This document shows positions 1 to 6,907 of a DNA stretch of 9,537 bases, in pieces. This DNA comes from Alphaproteobacteria bacterium (lineage in GTDB: Bacteria > Pseudomonadota > Alphaproteobacteria > SP197), in contig JAJEBJ010000329.1 in assembly GCA_022822575.1 (NCBI GenBank), positions 1-9,537 of the forward strand, written 5' to 3'. A program made the position numbers and the translations under genes. Under the pieces are notes generated by a model. It was not told the origin of the DNA. It saw only the letters and a list, made by a program, of their open reading frames with translations, and made no database searches. Each line of letters starts with the position of its first letter. The first letter of the stretch is position 1.

Positions 1-2
1 CC

Positions 3-341
3 TTCGCCCTCTCGTGGTGCGCCCACGGCCTTGCCTACGGCGTGTCCCGGGACATTGCGAAGGCGCTGGAAGAGGGCCGCTGCGTCATCGCCAACGTCTC
101 GCGCGGCGTCATTGCCGAAGCGCGCGAGAATTTTCGCCGGGTCCGCATCATCCATGTCGATGCCCCGCCCGCACTGCTGAAGCAACGGCTCGCCGAAAGG
201 CATCGGGAACCGGCAGACGAGCAGGAAGAACGGCTCCACCGCACCATGCCGGTCGAGGGAGATGATGTAGAATCCCTGGTCAACGATTGCCCGGTCGATC
301 ACGCCATTGACGCAATGGTGCGAATTCTGCGCCGAAGTTGA
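3..341 (+). CDS. phnN: Ribose 1,5-bisphosphate phosphokinase PhnN, C-terminal part (5' end outside window)
   Basis: PhnN phosphorylates ribose 1,5-bisphosphate to PRPP with ATP, a late step of the cytoplasmic C-P lyase phosphonate pathway. The frame is open from the left edge and ends at a TGA at 339-341. That leaves 112 residues of a family that is usually about 185-190 long, so the N-terminal P-loop is missing only because the window cuts it. The visible part starts with ALSWCAHGLAYGV, which matches the E. coli PhnN stretch ALSW-x-A-x-GL-x-YGV. It continues with a VIANVSRGVI segment (the VNxSR motif of the family) and an IIHVDAPPALLKQRL strand-helix typical of guanylate-kinase-like folds. 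The GTG at 42 is internal to the domain and is not the true start. It is convergent with the toxin-antitoxin pair that follows. The identification is from remembered family sequence and is fairly secure. No other phn gene is visible. Confidence 0.88.
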   Translation, partial: FALSWCAHGLAYGVSRDIAKALEEGRCVIANVSRGVIAEARENFRRVRIIHVDAPPALLKQRLAERHREPADEQEERLHRTMPVEGDDVESLVNDCPVDHAIDAMVRILRRS

Positions 342-389
342 CATCGCTACGGACGTCAAGGAGAGCCGTCGCACACCGCCGAGTGCAGG

Positions 390-407
390 ACCGGACCCCT
401 TCCCGGT
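390..407. other. Small inverted repeat between convergent phnN and mntA
   Basis: A 5-bp perfect inverted repeat (ACCGG / CCGGT) with an 8-base spacer lies in the 74-base gap between the phnN stop and the mntA stop. It is placed where a shared terminator would sit. The stem is short and there is no T-run on either strand, so its function is uncertain. Confidence 0.2.
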
Positions 408-415
408 TCAGTCGG

Positions 416-760
416 TTACGGCGTGTGCCCCAAGTCCGAGTCATGCCCTGGAACAACGAACACGTGATGATCCCGCTCGATCTCCGCGTGAAACCGCTCC
501 GGCAATCGCGCCCAGTCCCGAGCCTCAACGAGAAATGGAATCGTGGAATCGTGCACCGCCTGCGCGAAGCTGACCAATTTATTGTCCGGTATCTCCCTGA
601 GTTCCGGCCCCCGAAGAACCAGATCGAGATCGCTTCCGTCATGGCTGCGCCCGGTCACCCTGCTTCCGTAGACCCACACGTCAACGTCCGGCAGATGTTC
701 CCGGATCAACCTTTCCAGAATGTGCCGGTGTCGCCTCGACAGATGCAACCGATCAGCCAC
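416..760 (-). CDS. mntA: MntA-type minimal nucleotidyltransferase antitoxin (type VII TA)
   Basis: This 114-residue minimal nucleotidyltransferase has a short helix, then VYGS at 30-33 and the catalytic signature GSX10DXD (G32, S33, D44, D46). A later acidic pair (E79, D82, in VEARDW) can supply the third metal-binding carboxylate. In characterised HepT/MntA systems this protein transfers AMP residues onto a tyrosine of the HEPN toxin and so neutralises it. The start is GTG at 760, 8 bases inside the end of the upstream HEPN gene. A GAGG ribosome-binding site sits 6 bases upstream, within that gene, so translation is probably coupled. The length is normal for the family and all signature residues are present, so it looks functional. 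Membership of the MNT family is clear. The antitoxin role is inferred from the partner gene. Confidence 0.88.
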   Translation of the reverse strand: MADRLHLSRRHRHILERLIREHLPDVDVWVYGSRVTGRSHDGSDLDLVLRGPELREIPDNKLVSFAQAVHDSTIPFLVEARDWARLPERFHAEIERDHHVFVVPGHDSDLGHTP

Positions 761-1178
761 TGTTCACCTCTTCGATCATGACGGCGAGCGCCCTTGCGTC
801 GTCAACGAATGTCGGCAGCAGTTTCAACGTGGCTTCGGCAAAGTTCTCACCGTAGCCGTGCACCGTATCATTTCGGTTGTCGCGATAGTTCAGCCATCTC
901 TCGACAGTTTCGCAGTCAATCAGATCATGCCGGGCAGCATGACGAAACAGATCCTTGAAGCTCAGGCGGTCCGCCTGTCGGTTGCTGGCGAAATACGAAC
1001 CAAGCCGCTTGCGCAAGAGCTTTCCGCTCTGTTCGAGCACGAGTTCAAACTCCTTGACGCAGGCGGCGCGGTAGAGGTCATACAGCACATCGTCGTTGCC
1101 CTCGTGCCGTTCGATTTCCTGGATCCCGCGTTCGAGCGAAGAGATGCACCGACGCAGGAAGGATGTGTCGATGTTCAC
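753..1178 (-). CDS. hepT: HepT-type HEPN-domain ribonuclease toxin (type VII TA)
   Basis: This 141-residue, mostly helical HEPN protein belongs to the HI0074/HepT group, often labelled 'nucleotidyltransferase substrate-binding protein'. The HEPN nuclease motif is present in its full RX4HXY form: R102, H107 and Y109 (RNDTVHGY). R and H are the catalytic pair of HEPN RNases. In characterised systems the Y is the residue that the partner MntA AMPylates. The start is GTG at 1178. A GGGAG Shine-Dalgarno lies about 9 bases upstream, and the frame upstream of it, back to an in-frame stop, contains no ATG, GTG or TTG. It is the first gene of a two-gene operon and overlaps mntA by 8 bases. The target RNA cannot be read from sequence. 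Confidence in family and motif is high. Toxicity is inferred. Confidence 0.88.
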   Translation of the reverse strand: MNIDTSFLRRCISSLERGIQEIERHEGNDDVLYDLYRAACVKEFELVLEQSGKLLRKRLGSYFASNRQADRLSFKDLFRHAARHDLIDCETVERWLNYRDNRNDTVHGYGENFAEATLKLLPTFVDDARALAVMIEEVNSG

Positions 1179-1880
1179 CCCGGCACGCTCCCGATGGCGA
1201 CATTCATCATCGATCCTGCGGTCCGCCGCTCCCGCAAGTTGGCGAAGAGAGGCTTCGTCTCGCCATCTGCTTCCTGTAATTGCGTGTCGACACGACAGCC
1301 GACAGTCGTGCCAGGGCTCTCCACCCCATCGGACGTTGTGGCCGCCGAATGACGGAGCGCGAGCCCCGGGCTGGCGTTGCTTTCACCCACCTGCCTCGCC
1401 ATCAAGACGTTGAGCCCCTTGTTTCCTGACAGGATTCAGTTTGCCCGGTTGGCTCCACGAATGCCACGGTTGCCATGACCGGAACGCTCCGGGATACGAC
1501 CGTGACGGATGCCAATCAAGACAGCCAGCATGCGATGGAACCGCTTGCCATGCCAGAGGAGGAGGGCGATGGCCAAGCCGTCGAGACGAGAGAGATTGGA
1601 GTTTGCACGGAGTACCCGCACCATTCCGTCCGGCTCGTCCGGTGGCAGCGTCTTCGTTCAACCTGAGACGGGAACTGAATGAAGGCCGTTCGGTGCCGAC
1701 ACGCCTCGAAGCCCATGGTCGCATTGTCGTCACCCGGGTGAACGCGCAGCAGTCCAGTCACCATTCTTGACGACTTCGCCCTGCAGAGCGCGGGACAACG
1801 CCGGAGCGCCCGTGATGCGTTCCGTATCCGCGATCCCGGTGGCACGATACATCCCCTCGGCAGGAAATGAGAGGAACATC
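1179..1880. other. About 700-base gap without a convincing gene
   Basis: This stretch lies between the divergent hepT and sulfatase genes, so it must hold both promoters. Reading frames are open in places on both strands (for example - strand 1175-1405, 1436-1624 and 1516-1845). Their translations are Arg/Ser/Pro-rich, lack a good ribosome-binding site and match no family I know. The - strand frame ending at 1175 would overlap the hepT GTG by 4 bases. I reject it as a gene for lack of any recognisable content. A TTGACG -35-like hexamer occurs at 1767-1772 (+ strand) but has no matching -10. The overlapping palindromes at 1283-1310 are listed separately. Confidence 0.6.
1283..1310. promoter_or_regulatory. 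Overlapping palindromes upstream of hepT-mntA (possible operator)
   Basis: A perfect 12-bp palindrome (CGTGTCGACACG, 1283-1294) overlaps a second inverted repeat, CACGAC (1291-1296) paired with GTCGTG (1305-1310) across 8 bases. The cluster lies about 105-130 bases upstream of the hepT start, a distance compatible with promoter or operator DNA for the toxin-antitoxin operon. The symmetry is seen directly. The regulatory role is inferred. Confidence 0.3.
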
Positions 1881-3413
1881 ATGACCAGGACCCAGCCCAA
1901 CATCGTGATTGTCATGGCCGACTTCATGAGCGCCCTGGCGCTGCCCATGTACGGCGACGGCACGATCAGGGCACCCCACATGAAGCGACTCGGCGAAGAG
2001 GGCGTCGTCTTCGAGAACGCGTACTGCAACGCTCCCCTGTGCGGACCGTCCCGCGCTTCATTTCTGACAGGGCTCCTGCCCTCGAAGTTGGGTGTCTACG
2101 ACAACGGCAGCGAGCTTCCGGCCAGTATTCCCACCTTTGCCCACTACCTGCGCCTGGCGGGCTACCGGACCATTCTCTCCGGCAAGATGCACTTCGTGGG
2201 TCCCGACCAGCTGCACGGCTTCGAGGAGCGGCTGACGACCGACGTGGTGCCGTCGGATTTCGGCTGGGGCCCGCCACCTGGAGGCGCGCGTTGGGCGGAC
2301 GAGGAGTTTCCCGACTATCCGAATCTCGACGAGGTCATCGATGCAGGACCCTGCGTGCGCAGTCTGGGAATCGATTTTGACGACGAGGTGACCTTCACCT
2401 CCGTCAACAGAATCTACCAGCTGGCCCGCGAAGAGGACGACCGGCCCTTCCTGATGACCGTCTCGTTCATCCAGCCCCATCCTCCCTTCGCCTCGCCAGC
2501 CGAGTACTGGGACCGATACGACGACGGGGATATCCCCATGCCGGCCGTGGCTCCGATCCCGGTCGATGACCACGACGAGTTGAGACGCCATCTCCATGAG
2601 TACGGCGGCATGGGACAGGCCGGTGTAACCGATGCCCATGTTCGCCGGGCACGTCACGCCTACTACGCGATGCTCAGTCACATCGACGACAGGATCGGAC
2701 AAATTCTCGCGGCGCTCGAGGCCTCCCGCCTCGACACCGACACCATCGTCGTCATCACCGCCGACCACGGCAACATGCTGGGAGAGCGAGGGCTCTGGGG
2801 GTTGCGCACCTTCTTCGAGTGGGCCGAGAGGGTGCCACTCGTGTTCCATTGTCCCGCCGCGTTTTCAGCGGGGCGGGTGAGGACACCCGTCTCGCTCGTC
2901 GATGTGCTCCCGACACTGGTGGATCTCGCCGGCGGCAAGGAGGCAAACGACATCGCAAGTCCGGTCGATGGCAGGAGTCTCGCACAAGCCCTGCGTGGAA
3001 ACGGCGCTCTCGCTCCGCGCGATGTCCTGGCGGAGTACTGCGGCGAGGGTGTGCCGGCACCGTGGTTCATGATCAGGCGCGGCCACCACAAGTTCGTCCA
3101 TTGCGAGACAACGGCCCCCTTGCTGTTCGATCTTGCCGGGGATCCCGAAGAGCGCGTCGATCTGGCGCAGGACGCCAACCATGCGCCAGTGCGGGAGGAC
3201 CTCATGCAGGAGATTCTCAAGCAGTGGGACGTGACCGGTCTGCCGGGAATCGTGGAGGAGAGCGTCCGGCGCCGCACGACGATCTTCGAGGCCAACAGGC
3301 GCGGCCGACCGCCGGTGTGGGACTATGCGGTCACAAGCGATCCTTTCCAGGCATACCAGCGCAGCTATCGCGAGGCGTGGCAGAAGACGGAGGAACGCGC
3401 CCTCCTTCGATAG
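1881..3413 (+). CDS. Choline-sulfatase-like formylglycine sulfatase
   Basis: This 510-residue type I sulfatase resembles BetC, which hydrolyses choline-O-sulfate to choline and sulfate. The metal aspartate is D14. The nucleophile cysteine is C54 in CGPSR (the CxPxR signature, to be converted to formylglycine). SGKMHFVGPDQLHGFEERL follows at about 100-118, with K102 and H104, then H200 and the DH pair D295-H296 in TADHGNMLGE. These positions match BetC numbering almost exactly. That fixes the start at ATG 1881, preceded by an AGAGG Shine-Dalgarno, rather than an earlier TTG at 1767. Residues equivalent to BetC substrate contacts N75, W129 and the C-terminal WD (480-481) are also present. Differences: where BetC has GLWFK, this protein has GLWGLR, so the conserved active-site lysine falls on Leu308, with Arg309 next to it. 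The segment around BetC His145 is also divergent. No signal peptide is seen. The sulfatase class is certain, and the exact substrate is open. Confidence 0.9.
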   Translation: MTRTQPNIVIVMADFMSALALPMYGDGTIRAPHMKRLGEEGVVFENAYCNAPLCGPSRASFLTGLLPSKLGVYDNGSELPASIPTFAHYLRLAGYRTILSGKMHFVGPDQLHGFEERLTTDVVPSDFGWGPPPGGARWADEEFPDYPNLDEVIDAGPCVRSLGIDFDDEVTFTSVNRIYQLAREEDDRPFLMTVSFIQPHPPFASPAEYWDRYDDGDIPMPAVAPIPVDDHDELRRHLHEYGGMGQAGVTDAHVRRARHAYYAMLSHIDDRIGQILAALEASRLDTDTIVVITADHGNMLGERGLWGLRTFFEWAERVPLVFHCPAAFSAGRVRTPVSLVDVLPTLVDLAGGKEANDIASPVDGRSLAQALRGNGALAPRDVLAEYCGEGVPAPWFMIRRGHHKFVHCETTAPLLFDLAGDPEERVDLAQDANHAPVREDLMQEILKQWDVTGLPGIVEESVRRRTTIFEANRRGRPPVWDYAVTSDPFQAYQRSYREAWQKTEERALLR

Positions 3414-3439
3414 CGCCCTCCCCTGCCGCTCCTTCGCCA

Positions 3440-3456
3440 CGGACCGCACTTGTCCG
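3440..3456 (+). terminator. Short hairpin after the sulfatase gene
   Basis: A 5-bp stem CGGAC/GTCCG with a 7-base loop begins 27 bases after the sulfatase stop. It lacks a T-run, so it is at best a weak or Rho-assisted terminator. Confidence 0.22.
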
Positions 3457-3466
3457 CAGCTGGCAC

Positions 3467-3520
3467 CCAGTCTGGTCGCGGCTGCGCCGAGACCGAATAC
3501 CGTGACTCGGCAAAGACTGG
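3467..3520. terminator. Nested inverted repeats between convergent sulfatase and MFS genes
   Basis: The outer arms CCAGTCT (3467-3473) and AGACTGG (3514-3520) are perfectly complementary. They enclose inner arms GCCGAG (3486-3491) and CTCGGC (3506-3511) around a 14-base loop. The structure lies in the 196-base gap between two convergent genes, where a bidirectional terminator would be expected. No T-run follows on either strand, so a Rho-independent mechanism is not shown. Confidence 0.35.
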
Positions 3521-3609
3521 TGGAGTCCGCCACCCGCCACCCTGCGGCACAACAGTGACCGGCCTCTTGGGAGCGAGTGCGCCACCAGGCGTTCGACCTG
3601 AAACCGCAG

Positions 3610-4839
3610 TCAGACCGGAAGATGGCTGAGTCGAAGTTTGGTCTGACGCATCCAGAGGTAACCAATCACCATGACGTTCATCGCGTTGAATCCAAATCCG
3701 GCAAGGAAGGCATGCATGTACGTACCCGTGACATCATGGAGCGAGCCTCCCAGCCAACCGCCCAACGCCATGCCTATGGCCCCGAACAGATAGGTTGTGC
3801 CCACTCTCCAGCCAATCTGAGTGCCTGGAAACCAATGTCTGATCATCAAGGCGTAGTTGGGCATGATTCCGGCAAAGCCGATGCCGAACATGAATGCGGC
3901 AAGGTAGAGACCGATTTCGCTGGTAACGAAGGCGAAGGCCAACAGCATGACCGCCTGGGCACTCGAAGCAATCAGCATTGATCTCACCGCTCCGATCCTG
4001 TCGGCAAGCAAACCGAACCCTATGCGGCTGAAGAACGACGCGGCAAACAGCACAGACAACATGATGGCACCGGCAGAGCGCGAGAATCCTATGTCGGTCG
4101 CATGGCTGATGAGGTGCACGATCGGTACCGCCATCGCCGTGCAGCATCCCACGACCGCCAGACACAACAAGGCCTGGACCGTTTCTGGAGAATGTCCCAG
4201 CACGGAGAATTCACCCATGCCGGAGCCCTGACTTGCCTCGGTGGACGCCATCGGTGGTTTCGGTTTCAGGAACAATGCAAGTGGCACAAGTGTTGCCAGT
4301 GCAAACAGCCCGAAGAGGAAATACGTTTCCCGCCAGCCTGCGGAATCGTTCAGAAGCCTTATGACCGGTGGCCATATGGCTCCGGCCACGCCCTGGCCCG
4401 AAGCGATGATCGCCACGGCCAGACCCCGGCGTCGATCGAACCATCGCGTGGCGTTTGCAATGAGGGGCGCAATCATCGCCGCTTCGCCAAAGGCGCCGAT
4501 CAGCAGTCCGTTGGCGACATAGAAATCCCATCGCGCATCGGCATGACTGGCGACAATGGCGCCCAGCGCGATCATGACCGAGCCGAACAGGACCGGCTCG
4601 ATGACGCTTCGCCTGTCCATCCACAGGCCCATGGCAATGCCACCCACACCGCTGCCGATCATCAGCAGGGAGTACGCCAGAGAAGGGCCCGCACGGGGCC
4701 ACTCGAAGTCGGAGGCAATGTCCTTCAGGCTGACGAAGAGAATGCTGGGTGCCGCCATGGCGATGGTCCCAATCGCCAGGGATACGGCGAGGATGACCCA
4801 ACCGTAGCGGACCTCGATGCTGTCAGCGCGCCGGGTCAT
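3610..4839 (-). CDS. MFS transporter, monocarboxylate/oxalate-formate-antiporter-like
   Basis: This 409-residue inner-membrane secondary transporter of the major facilitator superfamily has about 12 hydrophobic segments, split 6+6. A hydrophilic loop lies near 192-220. The loop 2-3 signature is GLWMDRR at 71-77. A basic RWFDRRRGLA stretch (132-141) follows TM4, and the mirrored loop 8-9 signature GLLADRIG is at 276-283. The opening YGWVILAVS and the late HWFPGTQIGWRVG and GGWLGGSLHDVTGTY segments are typical of the MCT/OxlT-like MFS group, which mostly moves small carboxylates or related anions. The ATG at 4839 is preceded only by a weak GCGGA site. It lies 91 bases downstream of the oxygenase gene on the same strand, so the two are probably co-transcribed, and it is convergent with the sulfatase. 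The substrate cannot be read from sequence. Uptake of a sulfated or oxidised small molecule is a contextual guess. Confidence 0.88.
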   Translation of the reverse strand: MTRRADSIEVRYGWVILAVSLAIGTIAMAAPSILFVSLKDIASDFEWPRAGPSLAYSLLMIGSGVGGIAMGLWMDRRSVIEPVLFGSVMIALGAIVASHADARWDFYVANGLLIGAFGEAAMIAPLIANATRWFDRRRGLAVAIIASGQGVAGAIWPPVIRLLNDSAGWRETYFLFGLFALATLVPLALFLKPKPPMASTEASQGSGMGEFSVLGHSPETVQALLCLAVVGCCTAMAVPIVHLISHATDIGFSRSAGAIMLSVLFAASFFSRIGFGLLADRIGAVRSMLIASSAQAVMLLAFAFVTSEIGLYLAAFMFGIGFAGIMPNYALMIRHWFPGTQIGWRVGTTYLFGAIGMALGGWLGGSLHDVTGTYMHAFLAGFGFNAMNVMVIGYLWMRQTKLRLSHLPV

Positions 4840-4930
4840 GACATCCGCGCTTCAGGAGCCGGGGGATGACTGACAGACAGGATCGATGATGACCTCGTCA
4901 GGCGTCCGGGACGACTGTCGTGTAGCTCTC

Positions 4931-5938
4931 TCACGCCGCCACCGCATCTCCCATAACGTCGGCGTAGACGTCCAGATCGGCGAAGTCATCCTTCATGTGA
5001 TCGGCGTAGGTGAACGGCCGTTCGTCCTCGTCGAGGGCTATCGTCTCGGCAAAGCCGGGCTCCAGGAAGAAGCCCAGGGAACAGCGGTCCAGACCCGTAC
5101 CGACGACCCTGTGCGGCGTGCCCGCGATACGTTCGCGGGTCATCAGGACCATGGCGCGTCCTGCGTGAACGGAAAGCCGCCCGTTGCCTGACGGCACCTC
5201 GCGCCATGTGCCGTCGCGGCTTTCGTACTGCAGACCGCCGGTCAGGTCCTGCCAAAGCACCGAAAGCACACAGGCATCGATGTGGCGGTGGGTGATGATG
5301 CGTCGTCCCGCGGCGTCGACCCGCTCTGGAAGGGTCTCCCTGTGCGCGGCAACGAAGTCGTCGGGCGGTGGCGGATAGTGCAGGATGCGGAGCGTACCAT
5401 TGCCGTCGTCGAACTTGCTCATCACGGTCCCGGCATCCTCGCTCAGCGCACCGGCAAGCGCGGCCATGACCGCAACGGAAATTGCGCGCAGATCGTCAAA
5501 GAGCGCCTCGGCTTCGTTGCGCCATCCGGCATGAGGCTCGCGTGCCGGCCACTGGTTCGTCTCTTCCAGGAATCGCTTTACCGGATGACCTTGCGGCGCG
5601 CGGGACGGTTCATTCGGTCCGAAATCGAATATCTCGTTGTGGGCCCAGCCCCTCTCTTCGGGCAACGGAAAGTAGCCACGGTAGCAATGTTCGGCGTCGA
5701 CACGGTGCCGTCGCGTGGCGATGGCCAGCCGTTCGGGCTCGGGCAATTCGAAGAAGCGGAGCAAACTGCCGATCCGGGTATCGAGAGAGGCGGCGCCGGG
5801 CAGGCCTGTCGCGACAAAGCCATTGGTCGTCTCCATGGCCGCCAACATCGCCACTCCCGTATCGGCCGCTTCGGCTTCGGTGCCATCGAACAGGGGTGAA
5901 AGGTCAACCGCCCCGAGCGTGGGAAAGGCGTCTGGCAT
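4931..5938 (-). CDS. Fe(II)/2-oxoglutarate-dependent oxygenase, isopenicillin-N-synthase-like
   Basis: This 335-residue cytoplasmic non-haem iron oxygenase has the DIOX_N plus 2OG-FeII_Oxy layout. The N-terminal part reads AVDLSPLF, then NGFVATG with a later RGYFPLPEERGW, as in plant and fungal-type IPNS relatives. The iron ligands are H219 and D221 (in THRHIDACVL) and H276 (in GTPHRVVG). The 2-oxoglutarate-binding RxS motif is R285 and S287, in RCSLGFFLEP. TLRILHYPPP (182-191) matches the LRxxxYP strand of the family. I chose ATG 5938 over the upstream start at 6037 because a GGAG site lies 8 bases before it and the extra 33 residues have no family character. It is first in a two-gene unit with the MFS transporter. 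Family members hydroxylate, desaturate or cyclise very diverse substrates. None can be assigned here. Confidence 0.88.
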   Translation of the reverse strand: MPDAFPTLGAVDLSPLFDGTEAEAADTGVAMLAAMETTNGFVATGLPGAASLDTRIGSLLRFFELPEPERLAIATRRHRVDAEHCYRGYFPLPEERGWAHNEIFDFGPNEPSRAPQGHPVKRFLEETNQWPAREPHAGWRNEAEALFDDLRAISVAVMAALAGALSEDAGTVMSKFDDGNGTLRILHYPPPPDDFVAAHRETLPERVDAAGRRIITHRHIDACVLSVLWQDLTGGLQYESRDGTWREVPSGNGRLSVHAGRAMVLMTRERIAGTPHRVVGTGLDRCSLGFFLEPGFAETIALDEDERPFTYADHMKDDFADLDVYADVMGDAVAA

Positions 5939-5983
5939 GGTCCAATCTCCGTCATTGACAGATCGTGGCCCTGTTGAGCGAAA

Positions 5984-6003
5984 CGCCGTGGTTCCGAACG
6001 GCG
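5984..6003 (-). promoter_or_regulatory. Inverted repeat upstream of the oxygenase gene (possible operator)
   Basis: CGCCGT and ACGGCG are perfect 6-bp inverted arms around an 8-base centre, about 45-65 bases before the oxygenase start codon. The size and place fit a dimeric repressor site or a leader hairpin. There is no further support. Confidence 0.25.
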
Positions 6004-6452
6004 AAGAGACTCTGCTGAAACCTTCGGGACCGGTCAAGAACCACCGGCCATCTGCTGCACGCCAGGTCCGGTCATGGTCACCCGCGAAGGATCAAGGACG
6101 ATTTCATTGCGGTTCGTGTCCGCAAGAAAACTCCACCCCCGGGTTGGAAGAAATGCGCGAGCGTGGCGACCGGATCAGGATCGTGACTGGAGGTTGGGAG
6201 ATCGTGGCGGTATGCGACTGCTACCGGAAGACCGGCACGTCACTCACCTGCTTCAACCAGGCGAAGTCCCTGACTGTGTGCCGGAGGACCCTGCCGGATA
6301 TGACTGCGATACCGGTGGCCATCCAGCATGGAACGCTCATGTGTCTCGACCATGCCTTCAGAGGCTTCTTCCAAAGGGTGAGCCAGGCGGTCGTGGCGGA
6401 TGAACGGGACGGGCGCAGGCCCGCAGATACCCCGCCTGGCGCCCGCCGTGAT

Positions 6453-6482
6453 TGCCGGATACGGCACCACTGCAATCCGGCA
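6453..6482. terminator. Hairpin downstream of mazF
   Basis: TGCCGGAT (6453-6460) and ATCCGGCA (6475-6482) form a perfect 8-bp inverted repeat around a 14-base loop. It begins about 80 bases past the mazF stop, in the direction of mazF transcription. No T-run is present, so termination is a positional inference. Confidence 0.35.
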
Positions 6483-6522
6483 GGTCACCCCGGAAGGGTC
6501 CGTTCGAAATCGGCCTGCAGCA

Positions 6523-6535
6523 CGGGCGGAGCCCG
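6523..6535 (-). terminator. Tight GC hairpin just after mazF
   Basis: A CGGGC/GCCCG 5-bp stem with a 3-base loop begins 24 bases after the mazF stop. It is compact and GC-rich, as in intrinsic terminators, but no clear U-tract follows. Confidence 0.3.
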
Positions 6536-6559
6536 GCTACCGTCGGCGCGTACAAGCTC

Positions 6560-6907
6560 TCATGACGGTGCGCCGTACAGACACGCATCCAGAATGGCGA
6601 GAGCCTCGTTGAGAAGGGGTGCGGGCGCCCTTTCGACGAATCGGGCCTTGCGGCTGGCGCAATCGACGGACTTGATCTGCTCCACCATGACGTAACCAGT
6701 CAGGGACGACGCGTCCGGCACCGGAACATGAAAGGGGACATTCCGGAAGGTATTGGTGATCGGACACACCATAGCGAGCCCCGTATGGCGGTTGAACAGA
6801 GTGTTGCTGACCACCAGGGCAGGGCGGCGTCCCCGCTGCTCCCGCCCGGCCTGCGGGTCGAACGTCAGGACAACGAAATCCCCCTTCTCCGGAACGTAAC
6901 GGGCCAC
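6560..6907 (-). CDS. mazF: MazF/PemK-family endoribonuclease toxin
   Basis: This 115-residue protein is of typical MazF length. It cleaves single-stranded RNA at short sequence motifs when freed from its antitoxin. The start RYVPEKGDFVVLTFDP, the following GREQRGRRPALVVS and the NRHTGLAMVCPIT stretch track E. coli MazF closely. R28 and T51 correspond to the catalytic R29 and T52 of that enzyme. The later TGYVMVEQIKSVD strand (70-82) is the standard C-terminal core motif. The start is GTG at 6907, immediately after the TAG of the antitoxin gene. An AAGGAG site lies 9 bases upstream, inside mazE, so the pair is translationally coupled. All key residues are intact and it looks active. The cleavage sequence cannot be predicted from this. 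Confidence 0.93.
   Translation of the reverse strand: MARYVPEKGDFVVLTFDPQAGREQRGRRPALVVSNTLFNRHTGLAMVCPITNTFRNVPFHVPVPDASSLTGYVMVEQIKSVDCASRKARFVERAPAPLLNEALAILDACLYGAPS

Larger units (their letters stand above)
5939..6559. other. About 620-base gap without a convincing gene
   Basis: This stretch lies between the oxygenase start and the mazF stop, and the promoter of the oxygenase-MFS unit should be in it. A + strand frame is open across the whole stretch (part of 5715-6695). It is antisense to two real genes at its ends, is Cys/Arg-rich and matches nothing I recognise. A - strand frame at 6240-6488 also gives no recognisable protein. A TTGACC -35-like hexamer occurs on the - strand at 6032-6037, inside a CCGGT/ACCGG inverted repeat, but no fitting -10 follows. 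The inverted repeats at 5984-6003, 6453-6482 and 6523-6535 are listed separately. Confidence 0.6.

Noticed and set aside
1436..1624. A possible transposase or other gene remnant on the - strand
   Set aside because: The translation hints at a real protein in places, but I could not match it to any family, and it has no frame support on either side.
1767..1880. An N-terminal extension of the sulfatase from a TTG start
   Set aside because: The ATG at 1881 has a better ribosome-binding site and puts D14 and C54 at the BetC positions. The extra 38 residues look like leader DNA.
2058..2849. A 263-codon - strand frame inside the sulfatase gene
   Set aside because: It is fully antisense to a well-conserved catalytic domain, and its translation has no recognisable motif.
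4102..4869. A 255-codon + strand frame antisense to the MFS transporter
   Set aside because: It is His/Arg/Gln-rich and has the hallmark composition of the complement of a hydrophobic protein gene.
5939..6037. An N-terminal extension of the oxygenase to 6037
   Set aside because: The ATG at 5938 has a GGAG site 8 bases upstream, and the family domain begins right after it.
5939..6120. A possible riboswitch upstream of the oxygenase
   Set aside because: The stretch has small inverted repeats and a GAAGG-containing loop, but it does not fit the glycine, guanidine or SAM riboswitch consensus I know.
5715..6695. A 326-codon + strand open frame across the oxygenase-mazF gap
   Set aside because: It begins antisense to the oxygenase and ends antisense to mazF, has Cys/Arg-rich composition and shows no family motif. 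It fits a chance open frame in GC-rich DNA.
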